This document shows, piece after piece, positions 8,893 to 17,607 of a DNA stretch of 64,000 bases. Under the pieces are notes generated by a model. It was not told the DNA's origin and searched no databases. It saw nothing but the letters and a program-made list of their open reading frames with translations. The DNA lies in assembly GCF_963674565.1 (NCBI RefSeq), contig NZ_OY771430.1, forward strand, positions 1,116,001-1,180,000, given 5' to 3'. How positions within the stretch are numbered: position 1 is the stretch's first letter; each line of letters starts with the position of its first letter. Position numbers and translations under genes: made by a program. This stretch comes from an uncultured Carboxylicivirga sp. GTDB lineage: Bacteria; Bacteroidota; Bacteroidia; Bacteroidales; Marinilabiliaceae.

Positions 8893-9506
8893 ATGAAATT
8901 CCAATTATAACGGTCGGTAATGCAAAACCCCAACCTCAAGCTCAACAGAAACCAGTTACAAAAGAAACCCCCGGTAATATAAAAATACCTGCATCTCCCT
9001 CTACAGGTAAGCAAAGTTCAGGATTAAAATCTGTTTCGTTAAAAAACCTGGCTAAGAAGGTTCAACAAACTCCTGCTTCAAGTTCTACTTTAAAAACAGA
9101 AGAAGTTCAGGAAGAGCCCATTGACTTGTCGTGGAATGAATTAATTTCGCAAGAAGGTGTTGATGAAATATGGCGTAAATACTGTATGGCTGTTAAAGAC
9201 AGAAACCCCCGTTTGTACAGTATTGTTGATAATCATAAGCCAAATATGGTTGGTGAGCGTAAGCTACTTGTTAAGCTTAAAAACAAGCTACAGGAAACCG
9301 AATTACAAAAGGAAAAGAGTAATATGCTCAGTCACTTAAAACGTTCACTTAAAAATGCAAGATTAGAAATTGAATTCGAAATATCATTTGATGAAAGTGA
9401 AGGTCCTAAAAGAGCTTATACAGTTGCAGATAAATTTAAGTTAATGCTGGAGAAAAATCCTGATTTAATGAAGTTTAAACAGGAATTTGGTCTGGATCTG
9501 GAGTAA
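7780..9506 (+). CDS. dnaX: DNA polymerase III tau subunit (needs -1 frameshift)
   Basis: Clamp-loader and polymerase-organising subunit. The frame opened at 7780 encodes the AAA+ region: Walker A GSRGVGKTT, the zinc-binding CNVCESC, and IIDEVHML with FLKTLEEPP after it. This frame stops at 8890-8892. A second frame, -1 relative to the first, is open from 8880 to 9506 and encodes a linker rich in P, Q, K and S, followed by the tau-type C-terminal domain beginning WNELISQEGVDEIW. Joining them at the A10 run (8870-8879) gives 575 residues, normal for Bacteroidota DnaX. The start ATG gives the standard beginning MEYIVSARKYRP. Programmed recoding, transcriptional slippage or a homopolymer sequencing error could each explain the break. 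Confidence 0.85.
8844..8902 (+). promoter_or_regulatory. Candidate recoding element in dnaX
   Basis: A run of ten A (8870-8879) followed by G contains A AAA AAG (8874-8880) in the zero frame, the same slippery heptamer as in E. coli dnaX. Upstream, GATACGT (8844-8850) pairs perfectly with ACGTATC (8856-8862) around CTTTC, ending seven bases before the A run. Downstream, GGAATTT (8882-8888) pairs perfectly with AAATTCC (8896-8902) around a seven-base loop that holds the zero-frame stop. Either ribosomal slippage or RNA polymerase slippage fits; one added A or a -1 shift opens the tau frame. Confidence 0.6.
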
Positions 9507-9595
9507 CCCAACTTCAAAAAGCAAATTAAAAGAAGTTAAAGTCAATTCTTTTAAAATTATTGAGTTAAATCACCATTACTATTAATTAGATAATG

Positions 9596-9603
9596 TAGAT
9601 TTG
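9596..9603 (+). promoter_or_regulatory. Possible -7 element upstream of icd
   Basis: TAGATTTG matches TAnnTTTG but lies about 100 bases before the start codon and has no clear -33 partner. It may drive the isocitrate dehydrogenase gene with a long 5' leader. Confidence 0.3.
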
Positions 9604-9705
9604 GTTGATTATTTACCTAAGAATATTGATTTATATACATACTCTAAAACAGTAGATGTACTTTAAGTGTTTAACTTATCGTGCATCAAAAAAGATTAAA
9701 TCGAA

Positions 9706-11937
9706 ATGGGAACACAGAAATCAAAAATTATCTACACAAAAACTGATGAGGCTCCAGCTTTGGCAACATATTCGTTGCTGCCAATAATAGAGGCTTTTAC
9801 AAAGTCATCAGGTGTAGAGGTAGAAACAAGGGATATTTCTTTATCAGGCAGGATTATTGCTCATTTTCCGGAGTACCTGAACGAGGATCAACGAATCGGT
9901 GATGCTTTGGCAGAGTTGGGAGAATTAGCCAAGACACCTGAAGCTAATATTATTAAATTACCAAATATTAGTGCATCAATCCCTCAATTGCAGGCTGCTA
10001 TAAAAGAACTTCAGGCTAAAGGGTATAAATTGCCAGATTATCCTGAAGAACCAAAAACAGAAGAAGAGAAAGCTGTTAGAGTGCAATACGATAAAGTAAA
10101 AGGAAGTGCAGTAAATCCAGTATTGCGTGAAGGTAACTCAGATCGTCGGGCTCCAAAAGCTGTGAAAAACTATGCAAAAAAGCATCCCCACTCAATGGGT
10201 GCATGGTCGGCCGATTCAAAATCAAAGGTAATGAGTATGCCTTCCGGTGATTTTTACGGTAGCGAAAAATCATTAACTGTTGATAAGCCATGTGATATTA
10301 AAGTAGAGCTGCATTCAGATAATGGAACTACTTCTGTATTAAAAGACAAAGTTTCTTTATTAACAGGAGAGATTATTGATTCAGCTGTGATGAGCAAGAA
10401 GGCTTTGCGTTCATTTTTGGTTGATGCTATTGCTGAGGCTGAAAAACTGGATGTATTGTTCTCTGTGCACTTGAAGGCTACCATGATGAAGGTTTCAGAC
10501 CCAATTATTTTTGGGCAGGTTGTAGAGGTGTTCTTCGAAGATGTTTTTGCAAAATATGGAGAACAGTTCGAAAAATTAGGTATTACTGCTAATAATGGAT
10601 TAGGTGATGTGTTTACAAAAATTCAGAGTTTACCTGAAGCAATACAAAATGAAATTGAAGCTGCCATAAAGGAAACCTATGCTAAACGTCCTGATTTGGC
10701 AATGGTTAATTCAGATAAAGGAATCACCAATCTTCATGTGCCAAGTGATGTAATTATTGATGCCTCTATGCCGGCAGCCATTCGTACATCGGGTAAAATG
10801 TGGGGACCGGATGGTAATCCAAAAGATACACTTTATGTAATTCCTGACAGATCATACGCTTCTGTATATGAGGAAGTAATTGATTTTTGTAAGGAAAATG
10901 GTGCATTTGATCCTTCAACAATGGGAAGTGTTTCCAATGTTGGTCTGATGGCTCAAAAAGCTGAAGAATATGGTTCACATGATAAAACATTCCAGATTGC
11001 AGAAAATGGAATCGTTAAAGTTCTGGATGATAAAGGCGTTGTATTGATGGAACAGATTGTGGAAGAGGGTGATATTTTCCGCATGTGTCAGGTAAAAGAT
11101 TTGCCAATTCAGGACTGGGTTAAACTAGCTGTAAACAGAGCCAGTGCTACAGGCGTTCCTGCTGTTTTCTGGCTCGATGAAAACAGGGCTCATGATGTGG
11201 AGTTAATTAATAAAGTTAAGACCTACCTGGCTGAATATGATACTACCGGATTAGAAATACTTATTAAATCACCTTATGAAGCAACTAAATATTCTTTGGA
11301 AAGAATCAAGCAAGGATTGGATACAATTTCTGTAACAGGTAACGTACTACGTGATTACTTAACCGATTTATTTCCGATTCTTGAAGTAGGTACAAGTGCA
11401 AAGATGCTTTCTATCGTTCCATTGATGAATGGGGGTGGTTTATTTGAAACAGGCGCGGGTGGATCGGCTCCGAAACACGTTCAGCAGTTTGAACAGGAGA
11501 ATCATTTACGTTGGGATTCATTGGGTGAATTTCTTGCTTTAGCTGTTTCATTAGAACATTTAAGTAAGGTTAATGATAACCCTAAGGCACAAATACTTGC
11601 TGAAACATTAGATGAAGCAACGGGGCAGGTGTTGGATAATCAAAAATCACCATCCCGTAAAGTAAATGAGTTGGATAACCGTGGAAGTCATTTTTACCTT
11701 GCAATGTATTGGGCTGAAGCTTTGGCAAATCAAAATAAAGATTCTGAATTGAAATCGGCTTTTGCAGGTATTGCAAAAGAGTTGTCGGCGAATGAAAAGA
11801 CAATTGTGGATGAGTTGAATTCTGTTCAGGGAAGAGCAATGGATATTGGAGGTTATTATATGCCAGTATTTGATCAGGCTTCAAAAGCAATGCGTCCTAG
11901 TGAAACGTTTAATACAATTTTAGCGAAATTGAATTAA
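9706..11937 (+). CDS. icd: NADP-dependent isocitrate dehydrogenase, monomeric type
   Basis: 743-residue cytoplasmic TCA-cycle enzyme that oxidises isocitrate to 2-oxoglutarate with NADP. Length and sequence match the monomeric (IDH-II) class: IIYTKTDEAPALATYSLLP at the start, then HPHSMGAWSADSKS and VSNVGLMAQKAEEYGSHDKT, and ETGAGGSAPKHVQQF near the C-terminus. This class is distinct from the ~420-residue dimeric enzyme. The gene stands alone with its own terminator. The ATG follows a short A-rich stretch and I see no alternative start that fits the family better. Confidence 0.95.
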   Translation: MGTQKSKIIYTKTDEAPALATYSLLPIIEAFTKSSGVEVETRDISLSGRIIAHFPEYLNEDQRIGDALAELGELAKTPEANIIKLPNISASIPQLQAAIKELQAKGYKLPDYPEEPKTEEEKAVRVQYDKVKGSAVNPVLREGNSDRRAPKAVKNYAKKHPHSMGAWSADSKSKVMSMPSGDFYGSEKSLTVDKPCDIKVELHSDNGTTSVLKDKVSLLTGEIIDSAVMSKKALRSFLVDAIAEAEKLDVLFSVHLKATMMKVSDPIIFGQVVEVFFEDVFAKYGEQFEKLGITANNGLGDVFTKIQSLPEAIQNEIEAAIKETYAKRPDLAMVNSDKGITNLHVPSDVIIDASMPAAIRTSGKMWGPDGNPKDTLYVIPDRSYASVYEEVIDFCKENGAFDPSTMGSVSNVGLMAQKAEEYGSHDKTFQIAENGIVKVLDDKGVVLMEQIVEEGDIFRMCQVKDLPIQDWVKLAVNRASATGVPAVFWLDENRAHDVELINKVKTYLAEYDTTGLEILIKSPYEATKYSLERIKQGLDTISVTGNVLRDYLTDLFPILEVGTSAKMLSIVPLMNGGGLFETGAGGSAPKHVQQFEQENHLRWDSLGEFLALAVSLEHLSKVNDNPKAQILAETLDEATGQVLDNQKSPSRKVNELDNRGSHFYLAMYWAEALANQNKDSELKSAFAGIAKELSANEKTIVDELNSVQGRAMDIGGYYMPVFDQASKAMRPSETFNTILAKLN

Positions 11938-11952
11938 GAATATAGCAGTATA

Positions 11953-11990
11953 AAAAAAGGCGGCTTAATTAAGTTTAAGTCGCCTTTTTT
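11953..11990 (+). terminator. Terminator of icd
   Basis: AAAAGGCG (11955-11962) pairs with CGCCTTTT (11981-11988), extended by CTTAA/TTAAG inside, and is followed by a run of T. It is placed 15 bases after the stop codon. Confidence 0.85.
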
Positions 11991-12056
11991 AATTGTCCTA
12001 TTATTTCTGTTAAGCTATTGAGAAATCATTTAATAATGCTTAATTCATTTAAAAAG

Positions 12057-12082
12057 AAAAGGTGACACATGGCCACCTTTTT
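12057..12082. terminator. Bidirectional terminator
   Basis: AAAAGGTG (12057-12064) pairs with CACCTTTT (12074-12081) around a nine-base loop. The minus-strand reading ends in TTTTCTTTTT and serves the small gene that stops at 12092. Confidence 0.75.
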
Positions 12083-12091
12083 ATTTTTCTT

Positions 12092-12319
12092 TTAATGATT
12101 CGGATAATAACCGATCAAAGCATTTTCAGCATATAATTCAATCTGATTCGAAGCTTCCTGCACCTGAAAATCAAATCCTGGTTGGTGCTTGGCAATGAAT
12201 TGATGTAATCTTTTAACCAAAAGCGTTGTTTTATTTTTACGTTTTGAAAGATAATCATCAAGTGCAAGTAAAAAGGAAATCTGACTCTTCTTAGCAACGG
12301 GTGTAATGTACAAATTCAT
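12092..12319 (-). CDS. Small hypothetical protein
   Basis: 75-residue protein that I do not recognise. It has no signal peptide or membrane segment, is mildly basic, and reads as a short alpha-beta unit (VKRLHQFIAKHQPGFDFQV, then IELYAENALIGYY). It is preferred over the overlapping minus frame because it has its own terminator 10 bases downstream, and its composition is protein-like. The gap to the beta-lactamase gene is 230 bases of AT-rich DNA without a clear promoter. Confidence 0.5.
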   Translation of the reverse strand: MNLYITPVAKKSQISFLLALDDYLSKRKNKTTLLVKRLHQFIAKHQPGFDFQVQEASNQIELYAENALIGYYPNH

Positions 12320-12549
12320 ACGCTTCCCTTTTTTAGTTTTTAAATGTTATTTAACCTGTTATACTAACTAATTATAAATAGGTTACATGTATGCAAACAA
12401 AATTCGTTCCATTTTTAATGTTTTTTATCATTGTTAGTTATTTGTTTGTTCCAATGACTCAGTGTTAAATATTATATATCAAACATTTGAATAACTAATT
12501 ATTAATTTTTAATATTGATAAAGATTATTCCAAATTATTACCTGAAAGT

Positions 12550-13374
12550 ATGAAAGTCAGTCATCTAAATTTCATTTTTGTTGTTTTTCTCTGTTTATCA
12601 CTACAATTAAATGCTCAACCAAAAGACATTGAAATTGCAAAGCTTTTTAAAGGAACGAAAGGTTGTTTTGTGATCTCTAAATTTGATAATTCGGAGCATT
12701 ATTATTTCAATAAAGATCAGGCTCAACAAAGATTTTCGCCATGTTCTACGTTTAAAATACCCAATTCACTTATTGCTCTTCAAACAGGAGTGGCAACCGG
12801 AACCGATTTTGTGATTGAATGGGATAGTATTCGTAATCCGCATGAAAATTGGATGAATGAAAAAGAACCATTTAAATATTGGTGTCAGAACCATACTATG
12901 AAAAGTGCTATCAAATATTCTGTAGTCTGGTATTATCAGGAGATAGCGCGAAAAATTGGAGAAGTAAGGATGCAGCAGGCAATCAATTCTTTGTATTATG
13001 GTAATATGGATATATCCAGTGCTTTAGATCGTTTTTGGTTGTGTGGTTCTCTCGAAATTAGTGCAATTGAGCAGACTCAATTTTTGAGAAAACTATATAA
13101 TGAGAAATTAGTTGATTTTTCTATAGAAAATATTCAGAAGGTTAAAGCTATAATGTTATATGAAGAAGATAATGCTTATAAATTGTATGGAAAAACAGGT
13201 GGAGGTAAGTGTTCGGCGGATAATGTAATTGGTTGGTATGTTGGATTTGTAGAAACACAAAAAGGACCCTATGTGTTTGCTATGAATATGATAGCTGATG
13301 ATTTTAAACAGTTTGACAATAACAGAAGAATTGAGACTGTAAAAGAAATACTTAAAATATTAGGCTATATATAA
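12550..13374 (+). CDS. Class D (OXA-type) beta-lactamase
   Basis: 274-residue exported serine beta-lactamase. A signal peptide of about 22 residues ends LNAQ. The class D motifs are all present: S66-T-F-K69 with the nucleophile serine and the lysine that is carboxylated in this class, S124-V-V, Y150-G-N, W163 in the omega-loop segment FWLCG, and K215-T-G-G. It should act on penicillins in the periplasm; the spectrum cannot be read from sequence. Composition matches its neighbours and there is no IS, integron or plasmid marker nearby, so it looks like an intrinsic chromosomal gene. A sensor-type OXA homologue (BlaR-like) is unlikely because there is no transmembrane domain. Confidence 0.9.
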   Translation: MKVSHLNFIFVVFLCLSLQLNAQPKDIEIAKLFKGTKGCFVISKFDNSEHYYFNKDQAQQRFSPCSTFKIPNSLIALQTGVATGTDFVIEWDSIRNPHENWMNEKEPFKYWCQNHTMKSAIKYSVVWYYQEIARKIGEVRMQQAINSLYYGNMDISSALDRFWLCGSLEISAIEQTQFLRKLYNEKLVDFSIENIQKVKAIMLYEEDNAYKLYGKTGGGKCSADNVIGWYVGFVETQKGPYVFAMNMIADDFKQFDNNRRIETVKEILKILGYI

Positions 13375-13388
13375 TTGATAAGAAACTA

Positions 13389-13421
13389 TTTGATGAAAAG
13401 ATTGTTTTGAAGTTAAATTTG
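13389..13421 (+). promoter_or_regulatory. Promoter for the DUF4199 gene, possibly leaderless
   Basis: TTTG at 13389-13392 and TAAATTTG at 13414-13421 are separated by 21 bases, an exact match to the Bacteroidota consensus. Transcription would start at about 13425-13427, at or next to the ATG at 13427, so the mRNA may have no leader. Confidence 0.6.
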
Positions 13422-13426
13422 TGGTT

Positions 13427-13903
13427 ATGATTAAATTTAGAATTGAAATTAAGTGGGCAATAACATTTTTTGCTGTTATTATACTTTGGACTGTTTTCGA
13501 GAAAATGATAGGTTTACACGATGAGCATATTGATATCCATGCTAAAATTACCAACTTGTTTGCAATACCTGCCATTTTGATTTATATATTGGCATTACTC
13601 GAGAAAAGAAGAAAGGATTTCAATGATAAGATGACATGGCTCCAGGGTTTTATAAGTGGTTTAATTATCACTTTTGTTGTGGCATTACTGAGTCCTCTAA
13701 GCCAGGTTCTTACACATGAATATCTGTCGCCTCAGTATTTTGATAATATCATTGCTTATTCTGTAAAAAATAATCTGTCAACTCAGGTTGAAGCGGAAGG
13801 CTATTTTAATCTTACCAGTTATATTTATATGAGTGTGGTTGGAGCGTTAATGATGGGTTTTATAACTTCAGCTGTGGTAGCATTTTTTGTAAAAAAGAAA
13901 TAA
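13427..13903 (+). CDS. DUF4199 membrane protein
   Basis: 158-residue inner-membrane protein with four predicted helices, centred near residues 8-22, 35-52, 70-90 and 128-152. The pattern and the central WLQGFISGLIITFVVALLSP match DUF4199, a family of unknown function common in Bacteroidota. An ATG at 13427 is preferred to the GTG at 13421 because the latter overlaps the promoter -7 element. Its stop codon directly abuts the stop codon of the convergent metallophosphoesterase gene, with no base between them. Confidence 0.85.
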   Translation: MIKFRIEIKWAITFFAVIILWTVFEKMIGLHDEHIDIHAKITNLFAIPAILIYILALLEKRRKDFNDKMTWLQGFISGLIITFVVALLSPLSQVLTHEYLSPQYFDNIIAYSVKNNLSTQVEAEGYFNLTSYIYMSVVGALMMGFITSAVVAFFVKKK

Positions 13904-14899
13904 TCAGCTATTTACTTTGACTTTATCAACAAACACAAAACGATTCTTATCCATTCTTTTTTCACCACTGTATCTGTAAGCAGCAAGTCGTCCGCCATTG
14001 GCTACACATGCATCAACACAACAAATGTTTTTTTGAGGTATCATAACTCCGCGACCAACACAATAATGTCCTACAAAAACCATTGGAGCATCTTCAGGGT
14101 AGATGTCGTAAGATGAGATCAACTCATTGGGTATTGTATATTTAGGTAATGAGAAGCGGTTTCCGTAACTCAAGCTGTCAAAAGTATGACCATGAGGCTC
14201 TATCCACCATTTAACCCTGAAATTAGTGCGTGTAATATTGTTGGAGTCCTTAATAATTAAGTCTTTGGGGAGGTTAATTTCGATCCCTTTAATTGTTTCA
14301 AGAAATGGAGTATATAATGTACTTTCTTTTTTAACAGCATCCTTTAAGTGTTTCTTTCGAAGTCGGCCATTTTCATACATTTTGCTTACTTTTTCTATAT
14401 GCTTATCATTCCAGTATGCATGAACAATTCTTATTTCTCCCAAATCAAGAAAAAGAGGAAGTGTTCTTAACCATTTGATATCTTTTTGAAGATCATCGTA
14501 ATTATTCTTGTATTCGATAAAGAAGTTGTCTAATAACTTACGATTACTGTTGCCAGGTGTTCTGATTGGACGTCCGTCACTTCGTTTTGTGAAATAAGTG
14601 ATGGCATTTATTTCATGGTTACCTAAAATGGCATAACCAGAGTCATTGTTGATCATTGAACGGATGGTTTGAATAACTTTTCTGCTATCAGAACCCCGGT
14701 TAATAAAATCACCTACAAACACAGCTTTTCGTTCAGGATGTTGCCAATAACCATTCTCTTTTGAGTAGCCCATCCTCTTAAAAAGCATTTGTAACTCAGT
14801 GTAATGCCCATGGACATCACCAATGATATCGTAACCATTTCGATTTGAATGATTACTTCCCGCCTGTAATTTAACTTCTATGTTTTGCCTGAAATTCAC
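13904..14899 (-). CDS. Calcineurin-like metallophosphoesterase
   Basis: 331-residue cytoplasmic phosphoesterase. The metal-binding motifs appear in order: GDVHGHY (about residues 28-34), FVGDFINRGSDS, GNHE, and GHYCVGRG near the C-terminus. The spacing resembles PrpE/diadenosine tetraphosphatase-type and serine/threonine phosphatase-type enzymes. The substrate may be a phosphoprotein or a dinucleoside polyphosphate; this is not decided by the sequence. The gene is a single unit, convergent with DUF4199. Confidence 0.85.
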   Translation of the reverse strand: MNFRQNIEVKLQAGSNHSNRNGYDIIGDVHGHYTELQMLFKRMGYSKENGYWQHPERKAVFVGDFINRGSDSRKVIQTIRSMINNDSGYAILGNHEINAITYFTKRSDGRPIRTPGNSNRKLLDNFFIEYKNNYDDLQKDIKWLRTLPLFLDLGEIRIVHAYWNDKHIEKVSKMYENGRLRKKHLKDAVKKESTLYTPFLETIKGIEINLPKDLIIKDSNNITRTNFRVKWWIEPHGHTFDSLSYGNRFSLPKYTIPNELISSYDIYPEDAPMVFVGHYCVGRGVMIPQKNICCVDACVANGGRLAAYRYSGEKRMDKNRFVFVDKVKVNS

Positions 14900-14903
14900 A
14901 ATT

Positions 14904-14933
14904 CAAAAATAAATAATCTGAATAATGCACAAA
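14904..14933 (-). promoter_or_regulatory. Promoter of the metallophosphoesterase gene, possibly leaderless
   Basis: On the minus strand TTTG (14933-14930) and TATTTTTG (14911-14904) are 18 bases apart, one short of the usual range. The expected transcript start is at about 14900, at the ATG (14899-14897). Confidence 0.4.
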
Positions 14934-15047
14934 ATAATTATTGATCAACTTTGAAAAATGATTTGTAATTTAATAATCATTTGATTTTATTTTTACTTTT
15001 TTAAAACATAATTGGCACCTTAATCATTGATAAAGTAAAATTCAGTC

Positions 15048-16025
15048 ATGAAAAATATACGTTGGGGAATAATTGGTTGTGGAGATGTAACAGAGTTGAA
15101 AAGTGGACCAGCTTTCAATAAAGTAGAAGGCAGTAAATTACAGATGGTAATGCGACGTGATTTACAACTGGTTCAGGATTATGCTCAAAGACATAATGTT
15201 CCTGAATGGACAGGTAATGCTGAGGCTTTAATTAATAACGAAAAGGTTGATGCAATTTATGTTGCCACTCATCCGGGAAATCATGCAGAATTTGCAATTC
15301 AGGCAATGAAGGCAGGTAAGCCGGTTTACGTTGAAAAACCAATGGCTGCTACCTATGAGCAGTGTCTGGATATGATAAAGGTCTCAGAAGCAACAGGTGT
15401 GCCTTTATTTGTGGCTTATTACAGAAGAACCTTACCGGGTTTTTTAAAAGTAAAAGAGCTCATTGATGATGGCGAAATTAGTAAGCCATTGTATGTTAAT
15501 ATCCGATTGACAAGACCTGCTTTGGATAGTGAAGTTAAAGGAGGTGATTCGTTATGGCGATTGGATAAGGAGAAAGCCGGTGGTGGAATTTTTTTTGACC
15601 TGGCATCTCACCAGCTTGATTTTTTAGATTATTTATTTGGTCCTGTTGTTGAAGCGACAGGGCTAACTGCAAACCGAGGTGGATATTATGCTGTGGAAGA
15701 TACTGTGAGTGCTTCTTTTCGTTTTGAAAACGGTGTATTGGGTAATGGCTTATGGTCATTTGTTACCAATAATCATGTAGATGAAGATAGGATGGAAATA
15801 GTTGGTTCTGACGGTAAGATTGTATTCTCGGGTTTTAATCATCAACCTATTATGATGTATAAAAATGGGGAGGAATTTGAATTTCCTTATCTTAATCCTG
15901 AAAATATACAGTATAATCTTATAAAACAGGTTGTTGAGCAGTTGCAAGGTGTAGGAGAGTGTGTAAGTACAGGAATATCAGCAGCCCGAACGAATAAAAT
16001 AATGGAGATGATTACGGGGAAGTAA
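15048..16025 (+). CDS. Gfo/Idh/MocA family oxidoreductase
   Basis: 325-residue cytoplasmic NAD(P)-dependent dehydrogenase. An N-terminal Rossmann fold starts WGIIGCGDV (residues 6-14), and the conserved EKPMA that carries the catalytic lysine lies near residue 98. The C-terminal alpha/beta domain contains GGGIFFDLASHQLDFLDYL with the usual histidine. Members oxidise or reduce sugars, inositols and related polyols; the substrate is unknown here. It is transcribed alone and convergent with an esterase gene. Confidence 0.9.
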   Translation: MKNIRWGIIGCGDVTELKSGPAFNKVEGSKLQMVMRRDLQLVQDYAQRHNVPEWTGNAEALINNEKVDAIYVATHPGNHAEFAIQAMKAGKPVYVEKPMAATYEQCLDMIKVSEATGVPLFVAYYRRTLPGFLKVKELIDDGEISKPLYVNIRLTRPALDSEVKGGDSLWRLDKEKAGGGIFFDLASHQLDFLDYLFGPVVEATGLTANRGGYYAVEDTVSASFRFENGVLGNGLWSFVTNNHVDEDRMEIVGSDGKIVFSGFNHQPIMMYKNGEEFEFPYLNPENIQYNLIKQVVEQLQGVGECVSTGISAARTNKIMEMITGK

Positions 16026-16033
16026 ATCCCCGT
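16014..16033. terminator. Hairpin across the oxidoreductase stop codon
   Basis: ACGGGGA (16014-16020) pairs with TCCCCGT (16027-16033) around the loop holding TAA. There is only a weak T-rich tail. It lies between two convergent genes and may act for both. Confidence 0.45.
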
Positions 16034-16040
16034 TCAATCT

Positions 16041-17018
16041 TTATAATACTTTATTCAGAAAATCAACCATGTATAAAACTGTTTCATCTACCCACGGATG
16101 AAATAACCAGAATGGATGTACCTTGATGTTGAATTTATGTACTTCATTATAAACTCCCCATTCATTAAGCATACCTATTAATTCATCCTGGCCGGCATGA
16201 AACCTTGAATAACCACTGTTAAGAAACAAAATTGGAACTGAATTTTCGTTGGCCCAGTATATGGATGATGCTTCTTTCCAGATTCCAGGTTTTTCTTCAA
16301 AAGATCCACCAAACCAAGCAATATCAGCTGAATTTGGTTTTCGCTTCAGGTTGAGGGATGAAGGAGCAAGAAAATTTAGTACTCCATCAATATCCATAAT
16401 GGCTTGTACATCACTTGAATAATCTAATAATCCCATGTTTCCTTCGAAATGCTCAAGTCCATTGGTCATGCCAATTAATGCTGCAAGATGTCCTCCGGCA
16501 GAACAACCCGATATTGCAATTTTATCAGGATTTATATCGTATTTTTCTGCATTGGCTCGAACCCATCGTATAGCTGCTTTAATGTTATGAACAGCTGCAG
16601 GATATTGGGCTTCTAATGATAATTGATACTCAATAGGTATGGTCACAAAGCCTTCTTTGGCTATCATTTGTGCCATAGGAACCTGCATGTCTTTTGTGCC
16701 TGATCGCCAACCTCCACCGTGAATCATGATTACAGCAGGATACTTTCCTTCTTTCTCGGGTTTAAAAATATCAAGATGTAAATCGCGTTTGCCAAAAGGT
16801 GTGTTTTCCAGACTAAGATAAACCTGATTTCTGTATTCAATTACACCCTTAGGTAGACTATCTTTTGCAGGAAAAGCATAAGGATATCTTTTTGCAAACT
16901 TTCGTTGTTCGCGGGGTATATTATAGCTCGAATCAACAGGAAAAGAGTTTTGTGCATTTAATGATAAACCTATTGAAAATAAAATGACTGCATTGATAAA
17001 TTTGAACTTTTTCATCAA
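16041..17018 (-). CDS. Exported alpha/beta hydrolase (esterase, BD-FAE-like)
   Basis: 325-residue secreted hydrolase with a signal peptide ending SLNAQ near residue 23. IHGGGWRSGTKD supplies the oxyanion loop and GCSAGGH the nucleophile elbow, as in the esterase/acetylxylan esterase branch of the family. The C-terminal catalytic histidine may lie in KVHPFWLFHPW. Activity is probably on ester-linked carbohydrate or small esters. It is the last gene of a four-gene minus operon, eight bases after the HD-domain gene, though its secreted nature is unlike the other three products. Confidence 0.8.
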   Translation of the reverse strand: MMKKFKFINAVILFSIGLSLNAQNSFPVDSSYNIPREQRKFAKRYPYAFPAKDSLPKGVIEYRNQVYLSLENTPFGKRDLHLDIFKPEKEGKYPAVIMIHGGGWRSGTKDMQVPMAQMIAKEGFVTIPIEYQLSLEAQYPAAVHNIKAAIRWVRANAEKYDINPDKIAISGCSAGGHLAALIGMTNGLEHFEGNMGLLDYSSDVQAIMDIDGVLNFLAPSSLNLKRKPNSADIAWFGGSFEEKPGIWKEASSIYWANENSVPILFLNSGYSRFHAGQDELIGMLNEWGVYNEVHKFNIKVHPFWLFHPWVDETVLYMVDFLNKVL

Positions 17019-17026
17019 GTTGCTTT

Positions 17027-17602
17027 TTAAAGATTGTTTCCCTCAAGATTAAGTTCTTTGGCAATTGTTTTCATTCCATCGATGGTATCCTGAATAAGTT
17101 CATCTAATTCTATACCTATGCGTTGTGCGCCATCAATGATAATATTGCGATCAACTTTGGCAGCAAAACGCTTGTCCTTCCAGCGTTTTTTTACCGATTT
17201 AACCGTAAGAGAGTATATACTTTTGTCGGGACGGACCAAAGCAGCGGTAGTAACTAAGCCGGTTAGTTCATCGGTTGCATATAAAACTTTTTCCATAATA
17301 TGTATGGGTTCAACGTCAGTACAGATACCATAAGCATGGGAGAGGACGCCTCTGATGTAATCTTCCGGCCAGCCTTCATTTTCCATTATTTCTTTGGTTT
17401 TTGAGCAGTGTTCTTCAGGGTATTTTTCGTAATCCAGATCGTGAATTAAGCCAATGATACCCCATTTTTCTTCGTCTTCACCGTATTTGTGGGCGAAGTG
17501 ACGCATAACAGCTTCAACAGAAAGAGCATGTTTGTATAAACTATCTGTTTCGTTGTATTTTTTAAACAGGTTTAATGCATCGTTTCTGGTTGGATTCATC
17601 AT
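17027..17602 (-). CDS. HD-domain hydrolase
   Basis: 191-residue cytoplasmic HD-superfamily protein. A histidine in YKHALSVEAVMRHF is followed by GLIHDLDYEKYPEEH, the HD pair, and by VLSHAYG and LYATDELTGLV, giving the H...HD...D metal ligands. This HDIG-type family hydrolyses phosphate esters or nucleotides, but the substrate is not known. Five bases separate it from the upstream DUF3307 gene. Two methionines at the start make 17602 and 17599 equally possible. Confidence 0.85.
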   Translation of the reverse strand: MMNPTRNDALNLFKKYNETDSLYKHALSVEAVMRHFAHKYGEDEEKWGIIGLIHDLDYEKYPEEHCSKTKEIMENEGWPEDYIRGVLSHAYGICTDVEPIHIMEKVLYATDELTGLVTTAALVRPDKSIYSLTVKSVKKRWKDKRFAAKVDRNIIIDGAQRIGIELDELIQDTIDGMKTIAKELNLEGNNL

Positions 17603-17607
17603 TGCAT

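Noticed and set aside
8893..9506. dnaX 3' part as a separate gene or dnaX as a pseudogene
   Set aside because: The -1 frame is open without interruption from the A run to 9506 and encodes a normal tau C-terminus. The slippery heptamer and hairpins make recoding or a homopolymer error likelier than decay.
11582..11890. Minus-strand frame inside icd
   Set aside because: It is a shadow of a strongly conserved plus-strand gene, with a composition unlike real proteins here. The same applies to similar frames at 19539-19949, 49404-49721, 41761-42159 and others.
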